From Tricholomella constricta (lineage: Eukaryota > Basidiomycota > Agaricomycetes > Agaricales > Lyophyllaceae): a stretch of 64,000 nt of DNA. This document shows, in pieces, positions 31,103 through 42,992 of this stretch. Positions within the stretch are counted from its first letter, which is position 1; each line of letters starts with the position of its first letter. The translations under genes and the position numbers were made by a program. The stretch covers positions 310,001-374,000 of the forward strand of contig JAACJP010000006.1 in NCBI GenBank assembly GCA_013368375.1, written 5' to 3'. The notes under the pieces were generated by a model. That model had not been told where the DNA came from and searched no databases. It saw nothing but the letters and a program-made list of their open reading frames with translations.

Positions 31103-33326
31103 TCAAGGGTCCTTGGGCAACGGAGGCGGGGCATCCGGCTGCGGCGCAAAGATCAAGTTAAGCGGAGGCGTCGTCTGGCTGTCCTCACTAAGCAGCGTTG
31201 CAATGATTGAGCGGCCCGCGAATGAGCGGCCAGCCAAGCTCTTCAGCGCCGCCGCCGCGCTCGACGGCTCCACATACTTGACATAGACGCGCCCCACGCC
31301 CGCAGCCTCGTCCGCGCGGGCCGCGTCCTGCGCCGCCATGTGCCCACCCTCCCCAGGCGCCCACTTCGACTTGTCTTTCTTGACGGGGCGCGGAATGCGC
31401 AGGTCCTCGACGGTGCCAAAGTTCGAGCACTCCTCCTTGACATCCTCGTAAAGGTCGCCATACTCCGAGTCGTCGGTAAGGTCGTCCGGGGTGACCATGT
31501 TGAGCATGAGCAGGATTCGTGAGTCCGCAGTAGAGTCCGTGCCGGCGGGCATGATTGGACGGGGGATCTCTGGGAACTGGTCATATGGCAAATTCGGAAT
31601 CATGCCGGGCGTGCCGGGTTTGGCGCCGACGGATGCGCGCTGCACGACGAGGTAGCGGTCGCCAAGCTCCATGCCGTTCAGACTCTGGATGGCGACATCA
31701 GTGACGTTCACATCAACATATTCAAAGAACGCAAAGCCCTGTGGATGCTGAAGGTCAGACTAAGGTAGGCGAACCAATATGTTGAGAAGCTTACCTTGGA
31801 AGCTCCATTTCCGTTTTCGCGGACAAGGTTGAATGCCTTGAGCTCGCCGAAACTCTTCAACAGTTCCATGACCTGTTCTTCGTTCAGATATGTTGGAAGG
31901 CCGCCGACAAAGACCTTGTTGATGGAATCCGGCACGTTGGTGGAGACGACACCTGGAACATGAACGCTGGGAGAAGAAGACATGTCAATCCCTCCGTAGT
32001 CTTTGGGTCGGCGAATTTTGAGGGGCCCATTGATGAAGATAATTCCGTCAAAGGCCATGGCTGCCGTCGCATCCTCTGCGCTCCGAAACTGCGGAAAACG
32101 GTAAGAAGTGTACAGGTACGTTTGACATTGAGAACATACTTCGACAAATGCGTAATTTTTTTCATAGTTGCACTGGACAGCGAGCACCGGGTTGCCAGGG
32201 CCACCGGTGCCGATGCTCATTTCGATCATTTTGCTGTTGAAAAAGTCCGCAAGGTTCTGTTCGTTAACGTCTGGGGTGATGCTACCAATGTAGAGGCGGC
32301 GAGACTGGCGAGATAAGTTAGGGTTTCCACCGATACCCATTCCAAAGCTCTGAACGGGCATGGGAGGAGGCAAGCCTGCAATGCCTAGAATGGGTGGAAC
32401 TTGTGTTCGGTTAGCACCAGGAAGGTTGAAAAGCCCTGGAAGGAAAATTGATGAGTTGCTGTCACGAATGAGTAGAGAGCTCGCACCAGTTTGCTTCGCT
32501 TGGAGGGCAGTGTATTGCTCGTATCCAGGGGCGTGAACATCCCATCCCGACGCCTTCCTCTTCCTCTGGGACAACGGAGCCGCTCCCTCGGGGGTGGGCG
32601 ACCGCCTCTCGGGAGTACCGACACCCTCCTTACCGGGTCTGCCTCCACCTCCACCTCCGCCTCCACCCCGGCCACGGCGCTCGCCGCGCGGCTCGTCTCC
32701 CCGGGACCGGTGTCCGTGTCCAAAGTCATCTTCGCGTGGACGATTGTCGCGACGCCGGTCATCTTCATAATGGGAAGAAGGTCTCGAATGGTCATCATAG
32801 TCCCGTGTGCTGCGACTGTATCTATCGCGCTCACGTCTGTCGTCGCCTCTGCGGCCGCCCCCCCCGCCGCGGTCGCCGTATCGGTCGCCGCGGTCCCTGT
32901 CGCTGCGGTGCTCGCGGTCTCGGTGGCTGCCTCCTCCGCCGTCGCGTTCACGGTCACGGTCGCGGCCGCCGTCGTGCCGAGAAGAGCGGTAGCGGTCTTC
33001 GCGATATGCGCCTCGTTCTAGAAGGAGAAAAAAAAGAAGCAGGGGGGGTAAGCATGGTCGACTGGAGCTCGAATTTCGGTGATCGACAGCGCATAATCGG
33101 CGAAGAGGCTAGCTAGCTGAAGAGAAAGCATGGTGCGAGGCAAAAAGGGAAATGCACCATGAGCTCAAGATGATTTGGAGCGTGAGAGAAGAGAGGGGGT
33201 GTAGAGGACTATTACCTCTGTTGAGGCCTGGGGGAGGGATGGCCGAAGGGTCACCCATTGCTGGCGCACACAAAGTCAAGAGAGAGCGAATAGAATGAGA
33301 CTGTACTGACCATAGTCGTCGCCCAT
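31103..33326 (-). CDS. U2 snRNP auxiliary factor large subunit (U2AF2)
   Basis: Polypyrimidine-tract-binding splicing factor. ATG 33326 (MGDDY) opens a small exon. The next large exon encodes an Arg-Asp/Arg-Ser/Gly-rich N-terminus (about 32600-33010), then the SF1/branch-site-associated helix KRKASGWDVHAPGYEQYTAL. RRM1 has RRLYIGSITPDVNEQNLADF and YAFVEFRSAEDATAAMAFDG. RRM2 has NKVFVGGLPTYLNEEQVMEL and LKAFNLVRENG. The C-terminal UHM domain has LMLNMVTPDDLTDDSEYGDL and RVYVKYVEPSSAAAALKSLA, ending PPPLPKDP. At least five introns. The order RS-RRM1-RRM2-UHM is diagnostic. It is divergent from FIS1 with 83 bp between start codons. Confidence 0.94.
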
Positions 33327-33409
33327 TTTCTGCTTTTTTGTGATGAACGTCAAGGAGAACTTTCACTTGAAACTCCGCCTAAAATCCCGCCCTCTCCATT
33401 CCACCCATC

Positions 33410-34098
33410 ATGCCCACGGAACTGCCCTATGCTGCCGACGCCGAGGTCTCCCTCTCCTACGATGAACTAGACGTGCGTTCATCTCACTTGTTCTCTTTCT
33501 CGCTAACCCCTCGTCGAAGGTCCTCCGCTTGCAGCACGAAAAGGAGCTCGCCCAGGCACATGTCACAATTCAGACCAAATTTAACTACGCATGGGGACTC
33601 GTGAAGAGCCCCATGCGCGAGCACCAGGTTGAAGGTGTGCGGCTGCTGCAAGGTGTGTAGTACTATTCCGTGCTGCGGATCCCTTCACCTATGCCCTTCT
33701 AGAGATCTACCGCGCAGAGCCGACCCGCCGCAGAGAGTGTCTCTACTACCTTGCCCTCGGCCACTACAAGATGGGCAATTTTGAAGAGGCGAAGCGGTTC
33801 AACGGTGCGTTTCACTGCGTTTCACTGCGTTTCACTGCGTTAGATTTATCATTGTTGCTAAAACGTCATCCGCAGCGCTTCTTCTCGAGAAGGAGCCCAC
33901 GAATCTGCAAGCGCAGTCTCTCGGCCAGCTGATCGACAAGGGCGTTGCTCGAGGTTTGTCGTCCGCTCCTCCACCCCAGATACAAATCGGACTAACGCCC
34001 GCACACCAGAGGGATACATTGGCATGGCTCTCGTCGGCGGCGCAGCAGCGCTAGGAACCATCCTCCTAGCCACTCTCGTACGGCGAGCCCGCAGGTAG
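33410..34098 (+). CDS. FIS1: Mitochondrial fission protein Fis1
   Basis: Tail-anchored outer mitochondrial and peroxisomal membrane receptor for fission factors. Exons encode [40 protein letters not shown] (the Fis1 hallmark around [10 protein letters not shown]), [40 protein letters not shown] and [20 protein letters not shown]. Together these form the two-TPR cytosolic fold. The C-terminus has one membrane helix, [20 protein letters not shown], followed by a basic tail LVRRARR and TAG 34096-34098. Four introns. The third intron contains a perfect triple 10-bp repeat just after its donor. Length of about 155 residues is normal. Confidence 0.95.
33811..33840 (+). repeat. 3 x 10-bp tandem repeat in FIS1 intron
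   Basis: Three perfect copies of TTCACTGCGT follow the GTGCGT donor of the third FIS1 intron. They change only intron length. Confidence 0.9.
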
Positions 34099-34612
34099 CT
34101 CGTCTCTTGGACCCTCGCACTAACCTGCCAACCTCTTTTTCTCATATTCATGTCGCCGCTCGGACCCTCGCCCCCGCTCAATATTTTACCGTAATTATAC
34201 GCTCGCCGCACGACATTTAACAGCCAATAGCCCGTCGCACGACCTCATGTATCCATAAGACTCTCTACAGACCCTCAGGAACCGATTTCTTGAATTGACG
34301 TCCGTGCCAGAATACGAAAGCGTGGATGTAATTTAAATCTAAAGCGAATGATAGGATACAGTTGCATCTCTTCCCAGGTCCAAGAAGCCGATGAAGATAA
34401 AGATGATAAGTAATGCAAGACGTTAGCTTAGGTATACACACAAAAGTCCATGCAAGTGTAGATGCGTCAGATGAGTATCGCGAGGCGTGAGTGTCGTGAG
34501 TCAGTGCAATCCGGAGCCGGTCCAGCAGCACGTTTTCATGTAGGGAGAAATTGCGCTGTGAAGCAGATGAGGTGATCAGGAAGAGGTTCCGTAACATGAC
34601 AGAAGGATAAGG
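34099..34612. other. Intergenic between convergent genes
   Basis: About 510 bp between the FIS1 stop and the 3' end of the M50B-like gene. No coding sequence, repeat or RNA gene could be supported. Confidence 0.5.
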
Positions 34613-35924
34613 CTAACCAGCCTGCGCGTTCATTTCATCCTCCGTAAGCTATCCGTGCACCACTTGGTCAGGAAATGCACTTGCAACAAAGAAAGGTGTC
34701 CACGTAGTTCGTACCTTGAACACAAAAATACCCAGCACAATGAACCCCGCCAGTACCGCAATTTCGAACATTATCCATATCGCGGCCCATACTGCCTCAA
34801 ACAGCGGTGAGTCCAGGCCGCATTGGAAAGATATATGAGACGCACCGTGTGGACCCAGGCGGGGATAAAGTAAGGAAAATTGGGTCGCGTCAGAGTCGTT
34901 TGTTTTATGGAAGAACCGGTCGTCGGCGACGTCCCCTGGAAGCACAGGCGGACGTGTCAGCGGGTTCCAATGCAGTTGGGACTTGTCACTCACAAACGAC
35001 AAAAAAGACACTGCGTGAGCGGGCTATAAGTTCCGTGGTAAGACGAGACGAGGGTGTCCGCACCTCATCATGCCAATAAATAGACAATACCATCGCAGAG
35101 GTTGGCTGGACCCTAATCATCAGCACCTCTCACATTCATACCACGTAAGACCACTCACGCATGATCAATAAACCAAAACCCAATCAGCAGGCCTTCATAC
35201 AGCACCGTAAGCACAATCGTCCTTCATAAAAAAAAATACAGAGTCAACTCGCACGTAGGCCGAAGAATGTCCAAACTCACAGCTTATCCCGAACGAGGGC
35301 CAGCGGCATCATCAGCCCGATACCGAGAACGAAGCTCATGACCTTGGCAACGAGTGTGCTGTACCCGGCAAGGACGAACAAGCCCCCGAGGAGCGTGGAT
35401 CCCAGGTACCCGGACGCGAGGATAAAGGTAGGCCGCCCACCTTCCACGATTGTAGCGCCCCCAATGTGCGGGTCTATGGTGATGCGAAGGATACGTCCGC
35501 CGGTCAGCACGGCCTTTGGTAATAAAAAGCGGTGACAAGTATGAGTGGGCACTGGGATGGTTAGCAGGTAAGGAAATGGGGGCTGGACGCACGGCAGTTA
35601 TGTGACAGAGCTCGTGTAGGCCGATGGTGAATAGTTTGAGGGGGTTGATGAGGTTGCGCACTATTGGGACGTTCCAGAAGCCGAATATAATTACGGACAT
35701 CGCGAGAATCTGTTTCCTAGGTGAATATATTCAGTGCTGTTGGAAAATAAAACGGACGTACGACGTATATAACGACGACCTGAATATGACCTATGAGTGG
35801 TGCGCGCATGAGAAAAGTGAGCAGAATATGGATATACCTGATCGTTAGAGGGCACTATCGCGCCAGGTCCCGGAGTTGGAGTTGGAGTGCCGATGGGAGG
35901 GGCTACTGGGGGCCCGGAAACCAT
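34613..35924 (-). CDS. Peptidase M50B-like integral membrane protein
   Basis: Multi-pass protein with a site-2-protease-like zinc motif. ATG 35924 starts MVSGPPVAPPIGTPTPTPGP, a Pro/Thr-rich tail. The next exons give a hydrophobic segment ILAMSVIIFGFWNVPIVRNL, then KLFTIGLHELCHITA, which holds an HExxH motif (HELCH). After an intron come VLTGGRILRITIDPHIGGAT and ASGYLGSTLLGGLFVLAGYS, as in the M50B family, then helices LVAKVMSFVLGIGLMMPLAL and VWAAIWIMFEIAVLAGFIVL. A last short exon encodes LTEDEMNAQAG before the stop at 34613. About eight introns. The HExxH and the following membrane Gly-rich segment support a protease fold; the substrate and activity are unknown. Confidence 0.85.
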
Positions 35925-36234
35925 GACCGTCGCTGTTGAGCGAGCAATCAAAGTGAGCCAGGAGAAGCGAGAGCCTCTGGTGCGTGGTTAAGATAAGGCA
36001 AGGATTGCGTGTGCAGCAAGACCTTTGGCGCCGTCGGACGACTGCCTCGTGTTCAACGTTCCCGCCCGATCAACACCACGTGACCGTCGACGCGTTTGTC
36101 ACGCGCCGCACTATTTAAATTGGATCCTCATCTAGGACGCTTTTGGAGCCTATTAAATCGGCGAAAGGATATTTCGCGATGCCTTCACGCCCTTCTTTCC
36201 CAGCTCTTACCGATACACCACGAAACTACACACC
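35925..36234. promoter_or_regulatory. Divergent promoter of the M50B-like gene and histone H2A
   Basis: About 310 bp between the two start codons. The H2A side has an AT-rich CTATTTAAATTGG (36111-36123), a possible TATA-like element, and a pyrimidine-rich stretch before the ATG. A CACGTGAC (36073-36080) E-box-like site is present. Function is inferred only. Confidence 0.35.
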
Positions 36235-36923
<689 letters not shown>

Positions 36924-37344
36924 ATCGATCCTCCAAAACCAGTATTCAAACTTGGCCTCCATTTCACTGTGCTGTATACATATTGTCGTCGCTTTTGCCC
37001 CCCTTGTCAAATCCTACTCACGTACTTAATGTGTCCTACTTGTCGACCTTGCTATCTTGATATTCGTATCTTTTCTCAAACAAAGAAGAAGGATAAATTT
37101 TTTTCATCAAAACAGACAGCATCGAGCCATCTGCCTGCAAGAAGTAAGGAGAGCATAAGTAAGTAGGCCATATTTAAGTCGATTCACATAGGATAGGTAT
37201 GGGCTAGCAACCTGAGCACTGGAACCATCGTAACAATCTGTCCAGTGTTCAGAACCAAAAGCAAAAAAAGAAACGCTCATGCATTGATCATAAAAAAAGC
37301 AGGAGAGGGTCCATGTCATCGTTCAACCCACCACCACTTATACT
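36924..37344. other. Intergenic between convergent genes
   Basis: About 420 bp, AT-rich, between H2A and the F-BAR/RhoGAP gene stops. No gene seen. No stem-loop of the metazoan histone type was noticed after the H2A stop. Confidence 0.5.
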
Positions 37345-40300
37345 TTACTTCTTCTCTACAAGATCATCCTCCGCATCGCTCGCCATTGTCCGCCTCGAGA
37401 ACGCCGCACTCCGCCCAAGCACGCTCGACGGCCGCCTCACCGGGCTCCCCGACAGCCGATTCGCAGTCCTACTGATCGGCGAGCCGCCTTGCGGCGGGCT
37501 CGTCCCCGTAATACTGTTCCGATTGAAGTTCGACACCATGCTCGACACGCTGCCTCCGCCCGGTGTCCTGGGTCCCCGCGCGAGACGCGGCCCGCGGACA
37601 CCGCCGGCCTGCGACTGCGCAGAGCTGTTGCGGGAGAGCGTGCTGCGGGCGGTCGTGAGGGGCTGGTCCTCGGAGGGCGGGGTTGGGCTCCGCGAGGTAA
37701 ATTTCGTGGGGGAGCCGTAGCCGGAGCTAACGCTCATGCGTTTTTGGGGCGTGGGTGGAATGACAGCAGTGGCGGGGACTTTTGGTGAGACCGCAGGGCG
37801 AGATGGAGGAGGGCTGGGGATTTCGGGTTCTTCGGCTGGGGGCTCGACGAAGTTGGGTCGACTAGGGGGAGAGTCAGAGTCGAGTTCGGGAGGGGGTTCC
37901 TTGAAGACTGGACGCGTGCGCTGGCCGTCGATCTCTGGAGGAGGCTCTTTGAAGGTGGGTCTATCGACAGGAGGAGAGACGACTGGCGGTGGGGGAGGCG
38001 GCGGCGTGGGCGTAGCTTGGACCGGGGGTGGGGGAGGTGGCGTAAGAGCGGGAGGCGGCGGGGGAGGGACGATTGTCGCTGGGGGCGGGGGTGGCGGTAC
38101 CACAGGTGATGCTGTAGGGGCAGCCACTGGTGCTGGAGGCGGCGGGGATGCCATCGCGATCGGAGGAGGGAGAGGAGGAAGTTCGGGAGACTTCGTGGGA
38201 GACTTCACCAGTGACGGGTTCTGAGCAATCTGTTGGGCAGCAAGTAGCTGTTTGGCGTCAGCACCTAGAGAGATTCGACTTCTGCTCAGGCGCATGTCGA
38301 TAGGCGCGGTGCGTTTCCTGATGGGAACCTTGCGTTCGGATTCGCGTTTCTTGCGGCTGATCGTCGGGGGCAAGATGGCGTCGTAGTCCTTTACCAGATC
38401 AATAAACAGCACTATCCAATGATTAATTCTCTTGACTCCATGATACGACGAGGTGAGACATACATGTAGGATGGCGATCCTGGATGGACAGTTCGGTCTC
38501 AATCTTTGGTCTGACGACGGCTTTAAACATGGAAGATGAGTAGTGCAACACACTTAAAGACAGAGAGACGTACTTCGACCAACAGAGAGCGCTAGCTTGG
38601 TGATATAGACCTCGTCCGACTCCTCGACCGTCGTGCTGTCAATAAGCCTGCAACCCCAAGCCAATCAGATATACTCCAACTAAAACATAGACAGGGACTC
38701 ACGCCTTGAGGTGTTTCACGACTGCATCAAGAACATAGAGATGCACCCTTGGGAGCCTCTGCAACGCCGCTCCCAAACTCTGAATATGTTCCTCTGGCGA
38801 TTTCTCCGCCTCCGTCTTCACTGTAGAAGACCCGACGGTGGGGTAAAGTCTCCTTATGTCGTCCCAGCCCTCATACAAGGCCAGCGGCGGGTCAAGCTCT
38901 AAGATCCAAAGCTTAATCGCGCTTGCGATGACGGGCGCGTCATACTTCGCTACCAGCTCCTTGGAGAGTGGCTGCTCGAGCGGGACAGCATTGAGCGTCT
39001 CGCGGAGGTGGTGTACCGCGGGCAAGGGCACTTCGTATATCCAAGACTTTCTCTTCTCTGTGTGTTCATCACACAAAGCACAATGAGCACCTCGACCAAC
39101 TAGAAACGATGTCCCGAGAACAAGTACCCACCTGCATCATTAGGAAGTCTCCCATACGCCTCTGTTAGGCCCTCCAGCAGCGTCGTCACCACCGGCGGCA
39201 CAAGTTCCTTCTTCTCCTCGCCAGTCGTGAGCGCATGCCACCCGCCTTCCGCCCATTTCCTCAGATCAATCCCAAAAACGACGTCTGACTCGTCGTGTGC
39301 GACACTCTCATATACTTGCGCATTCGGCCGGAATGGACCAGTGCGATAACGCTCAATCAGTGCGGTGAGGTCATTGTCTGGTTGGTACGACGCGACGAGG
39401 GTTGCCTGTCGCTCGATAGAAGGCTCGAGTGCCTTGGGCAGGTTCGCAAGTGTGCCTTGGTACTGCAAGAGCACTGGGTACGATAGAAAATGTATGAGCG
39501 TACACTATATAAGCATTGAGAATAAACACGCACCCGTCTTGACTGCGCGCAGCCGCTCCATCTCCCAGCGCTGTAGCAACTTGAGCATCTCCTCGAGGCG
39601 TTCCTCCAATGCAAGACGCTGCCTGTCGAGCTTCCGCACAGCGAGCCGGTAGACCCGATCGGCTTCGTCTGCCTCTTGTCGCGCCCTCACATATGCAGGC
39701 TCGTTGCTTCCAGCGGTGTTAAGGACCTTGCTTACGAGGTTCACAAGGTTTCCGGTACGCTTGATGAGGGTCTCTGACTGCAGGCTCTTCGTTGACGCTG
39801 AAGGGGTAACCCCGCTCTGCTCTAACCCTTTTCCTTCCAAATCAAATGCCTAAGACGTCAAAGATACGATATCAAGACTGATGTTCGAGATGGAGAAAAC
39901 ACACGGCAGACCTTGGGCCGGAACTGGTAGAACGCGTCGTCTGCGTGCTCGAACTGGTTGCCGAACTCGCCAAGGCGACGCAGCAGGCCCTCTCGTTCCG
40001 TCAAGTCCCGCGCAGCGTCCTCCGCACGGTCAAGGCTCCCGCCAAAGCCCTGCACGTTGTCATTGAGCCATGCGACGAACTCCTCGCCCGTGAAGCAGTC
40101 CTGATATTCGCCTAGGAGCGGAAAGCGGACGGGGCGCAGGGGCAGCTCTGCAGCCGCGCGATAGAGGAGCTGGGAGACGGCTGCGGGTGGGAGGGAGAGG
40201 CCCGCGAGCAGCATCGGTGCGGGAGGCATGGGCGGGACGGGGGAGGCGGAGAGTTCGGCGCGTGGGGGCAGGAGGGGGGACATGGGCGGGGGAGAGGACG

Positions 40301-41334
40301 TAAGGGACGAGGGTGGCTGGTCTTGGTCCAGTGCTTTGCCTTTGCCCTTGTCGACTTTGGGGATGGGCTTCTCAGGGGTTTCGTCGCCATCGTCAGCGAG
40401 GGCAGATTGCAGGGCGCCGGCGCTCTTTTTTTGTATCTCCTTGAGACGTTGGGAGATGCGCTCGGAGACGCTAGCGGTGCGCGTAGGTGCGGCTCGGCCG
40501 TCAACGGGGCGCATTCGAGGGGACGTGGTGTACTTGTCTGGGACATTGCCGCCGCTGTTTGGTGCGAATTTGGCGCTTGGGTACGATGTAAGCTCAAATA
40601 GTGTAAAGTAGAGATGAAGAAACTTACTCGTCCTCGGCCTCGTCTGCACGTCTAGTTTTGGCCAAATATTGATGCTTCAGCTTGGACACCTCCCCGTGGG
40701 CTTGTTCATATGACTTGAGCCAGTTGTCAACAACCGTACCCTTGTTCTGCTTGATGCGTTCCTACAGGGGGGGATGAGATTGCGCAAAAATGGATAGAAG
40801 ACTGGACAAACAGCGTAGCCCTGTGCCCAATCCTCGAACGGATCAGCAACCAGGGTGTTTAGTTCTTTGGCAATAGATTTGTGGGCTTGTCCTTGGGCAA
40901 CGGACTCGGCTTGGAGCCCACGAAAGGCCATAAGGAGGGAGGCGCCGTCATCGGCTCCAAAGCCCGTTCCTGGTGGTAAATTGAATGTTAGCGGCTCGAG
41001 ATAAAAAAGATGTTGGCGACGTACCGGCGGGTCCTGTGAGGCCAGGATTTGTGAGGCTTATGGCAAGGTGACCCTCGGCGAGTGCGCGAGCCTAGATAAA
41101 AGACAGGTGAGTAGGAAGAACGCGTAGACAGAAGGCAACAAACTCGGATGAACGTGATGATTTCAGCATTTTCAGAGACACCCTAGACGAGCAGGACATG
41201 TGAGTTGCATGCAATAGGGCAGTGTATGTGGAATGGACCTGTTCTAGTTTCTTGAACAACACTTCGAGACCCCTGCGATAGTCCTGGGACCAGAAGGAGT
41301 TTGTAAAGCTTAATGGCAGGGATAGGACCGCCAT
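37345..41334 (-). CDS. F-BAR, DEP and RhoGAP domain protein (Rgd2-like)
   Basis: Large multidomain regulator of Rho GTPases and membrane curvature. ATG 41334 begins MAVLSLPLSFTNSFWSQDYR, the FCH part of the F-BAR, with GLEVLFKKLEQGVSENAEII following. The F-BAR is split by a long disordered insert (about 40190-40560, Pro/Ser-rich), and a DEP domain sits within it (CFTGEEFVAWLNDNVQGF). A second coiled-coil half has EADEADRVYRLAVRKLDRQR and LQRWEMERLRAVKTVL. A RhoGAP fold follows: VFGIDLRKWAEGGWH, VPPVVTTLLEGLTEAYGRL, WIYEVPLPAVHHLRETLN and LPRVHLYVLDAVVKHLKAL. The last exon is a long polyproline tail (37400-38250) ending DAEDDLVEKK. This order matches yeast Rgd2-type proteins. The usual RhoGAP arginine finger is not apparent. 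About ten introns, over 1,000 residues. Confidence 0.88.
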
Positions 41335-41668
41335 TGGGCTCGTGGAGGGAAGAAAGAGGTTGTCGGTGGTTGAGCTGAACGGCGGAGTCGTGGTGTTGTA
41401 ACTCGCGCACGTGGCATTTGTACTCTATACCATTGATCCCACGGTCTGGAAAGCCCGTAAACGTTGTGTGCAGCAATTTAAGCAGATAAAAACTGAGCAG
41501 GCTAGCGTAGCTAACAGCCTGAATATCCAGACGCGTCCTGTGCGCGCAGACATTGCGATGGCCGCCAAGTGAGCAGCAACGCGCTGGACGCGAATGAGAC
41601 GAACCGGATATTGCCGAGCGGCAAAAAAATATTAACCAGTTGGACGTTGAACGCTGTAGTCGACGACG
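41335..41668. other. Divergent promoter region
   Basis: About 330 bp between the F-BAR/RhoGAP start (-) and the mL44 start (+). Holds an ATG (41562) followed at once by a possible splice donor, but splicing from it does not lead into the mL44 frame. Confidence 0.4.
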
Positions 41669-42860
41669 ATGGGACATGTTCAGCAACGGCTGCTGACGAC
41701 GGGGGGACAGCTGCTGACGACGGCGGGACACGTTCACAAACGTCTACTGACCACCGCTCCCTCTGTAACCACTGCACATCTGCCCAAATTTCCCCCCAAG
41801 GAGTCGCTCTTCAAGCACCGCGAGGTCCCAAAGCTAGCATTTTCACCCGAAACATGGGCGTCGCTCCAGCCCGCCCCACCGTCTGCGCTCTCCGCGTTTG
41901 CACATAGAATAGGGCTCGCGTCCGTGCTGGCGACACCCGAGCTCGTGCTGCAGGCATGCACGCATTCTTCATTCCCCGCCCTCCAGCGCCAGTTTGCATC
42001 CCACCTGCCCGCTGCACAAACCAACGCACACCTCTCCCCGCTCGGAAACTCCCTCATGGGTCTCTTTGCCGCCGAGTTTGTCCAGGCTGCGTACCCCTAC
42101 CTCCCCACCCGCGTCTTCAAGGCCGCCGTCACTGCACACGTCGGCACCCAGACTTGTGCAAGCGTCGCCCAGGAAATGGGTGCCGCCCCCTTTCTCCGGT
42201 GGCATCGCTCAGTACGTGCCCTTTTGCCTTTGTATCTCACTGCTTGAATCTCACCGCGGTACAGTCCGAAGTAAACCACTCCGACGCTCTCGCCTCCATA
42301 CCGCGTTCCATAACTGCCCTCATCTACCAAAACCGCTCTCTCCCCTCCGCCCGCCAATTCGTCCACTCCTACTTCCTTGCACGTGAGATCGACCTCCGCA
42401 GCATGATCAAATTCCGGGATCCCAAAAAGGCCCTCCTCGAGATGGTCAACAAGTTCCAGCGCGAGCGGCCAAAATCTCGGTCCGTCCCTCCCCATTCCTC
42501 CTCCTTATCTTACTAACCACGCCGTCCTCCAGGTTACTGAAAGAGACGGGTCGTTTCTCAAACTCGCCCGTGTTCGTCGTGGGCATCTACTCGGGTGCGG
42601 ACCAGCTCGGCGAAGGCTTCGGCAGCTCCCTGAAGATGGCTGAGTTCCGCGCAGCGGAGGACGCGTTGCACCGCGTGTACCTCACCCGGACGCCGAACGA
42701 GCTTATCCAGCTCCCGACGTCGACCTTTCCCCTCGGCGTCGGCAGCGTGTTCAGCGCAGAGGGCAAGGAGAATGCATACACGGCGCCGGAGCTTGTGATG
42801 TCAGAGATTACTTATTCAAGCTCGGGGAAGAGCTCAGTGCTGGGCCCGCGGAGACGATGA
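41669..42860 (+). CDS. MRPL3: Mitochondrial large-subunit ribosomal protein mL44 (MRPL3)
   Basis: RNase III-fold protein of the mitochondrial ribosome. ATG 41669 begins MGHVQQRLLTTGGQLLTTAG, a basic, acid-free mitochondrial presequence with three repeats of an (R/Q)LLTT unit. The RNase III-like region follows: FAHRIGLASVLATPELVLQA, NSLMGLFAAEFVQAAYPYLP and VFKAAVTAHVGTQTCASVAQ. After an intron (about 42210-42264) come SDALASIPRSITALIYQNRS and ARQFVHSYFLAREIDLRSMI. After another intron comes the dsRBD-like part FVVGIYSGADQLGEGFGSSL and KMAEFRAAEDALHRVYL, ending SVLGPRRR. The acidic catalytic RNase III signature is absent, as normal for mL44. The 3' half (from about 42178) recurs at 57779-58462 as a decayed copy. 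Confidence 0.9.
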
Positions 42861-42992
42861 TGTTTATTATACAGCTAATTACTTATTGCAAACGTCTAAT
42901 TGAGAATGTGTTGCTGGAAATTGAAAGAAAACAAAGGTATAAGGCTACAGAGCTGGGTATAACGACCGTGCTGGGCGGCGACGGGTCCCCAT

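Noticed and set aside
32491..33021. Long plus-strand ORF (176 codons)
   Set aside because: Antisense shadow of the Arg/Asp/Gly-rich N-terminus of U2AF2; composition follows the GC-rich repeats.
37736..38224. Glycine-rich plus-strand ORF (162 codons)
   Set aside because: Antisense of the polyproline tail of the F-BAR/RhoGAP protein.
40228..40611. Plus-strand ORF of 127 codons
   Set aside because: Antisense of the disordered Pro/Ser-rich insert of the same protein.
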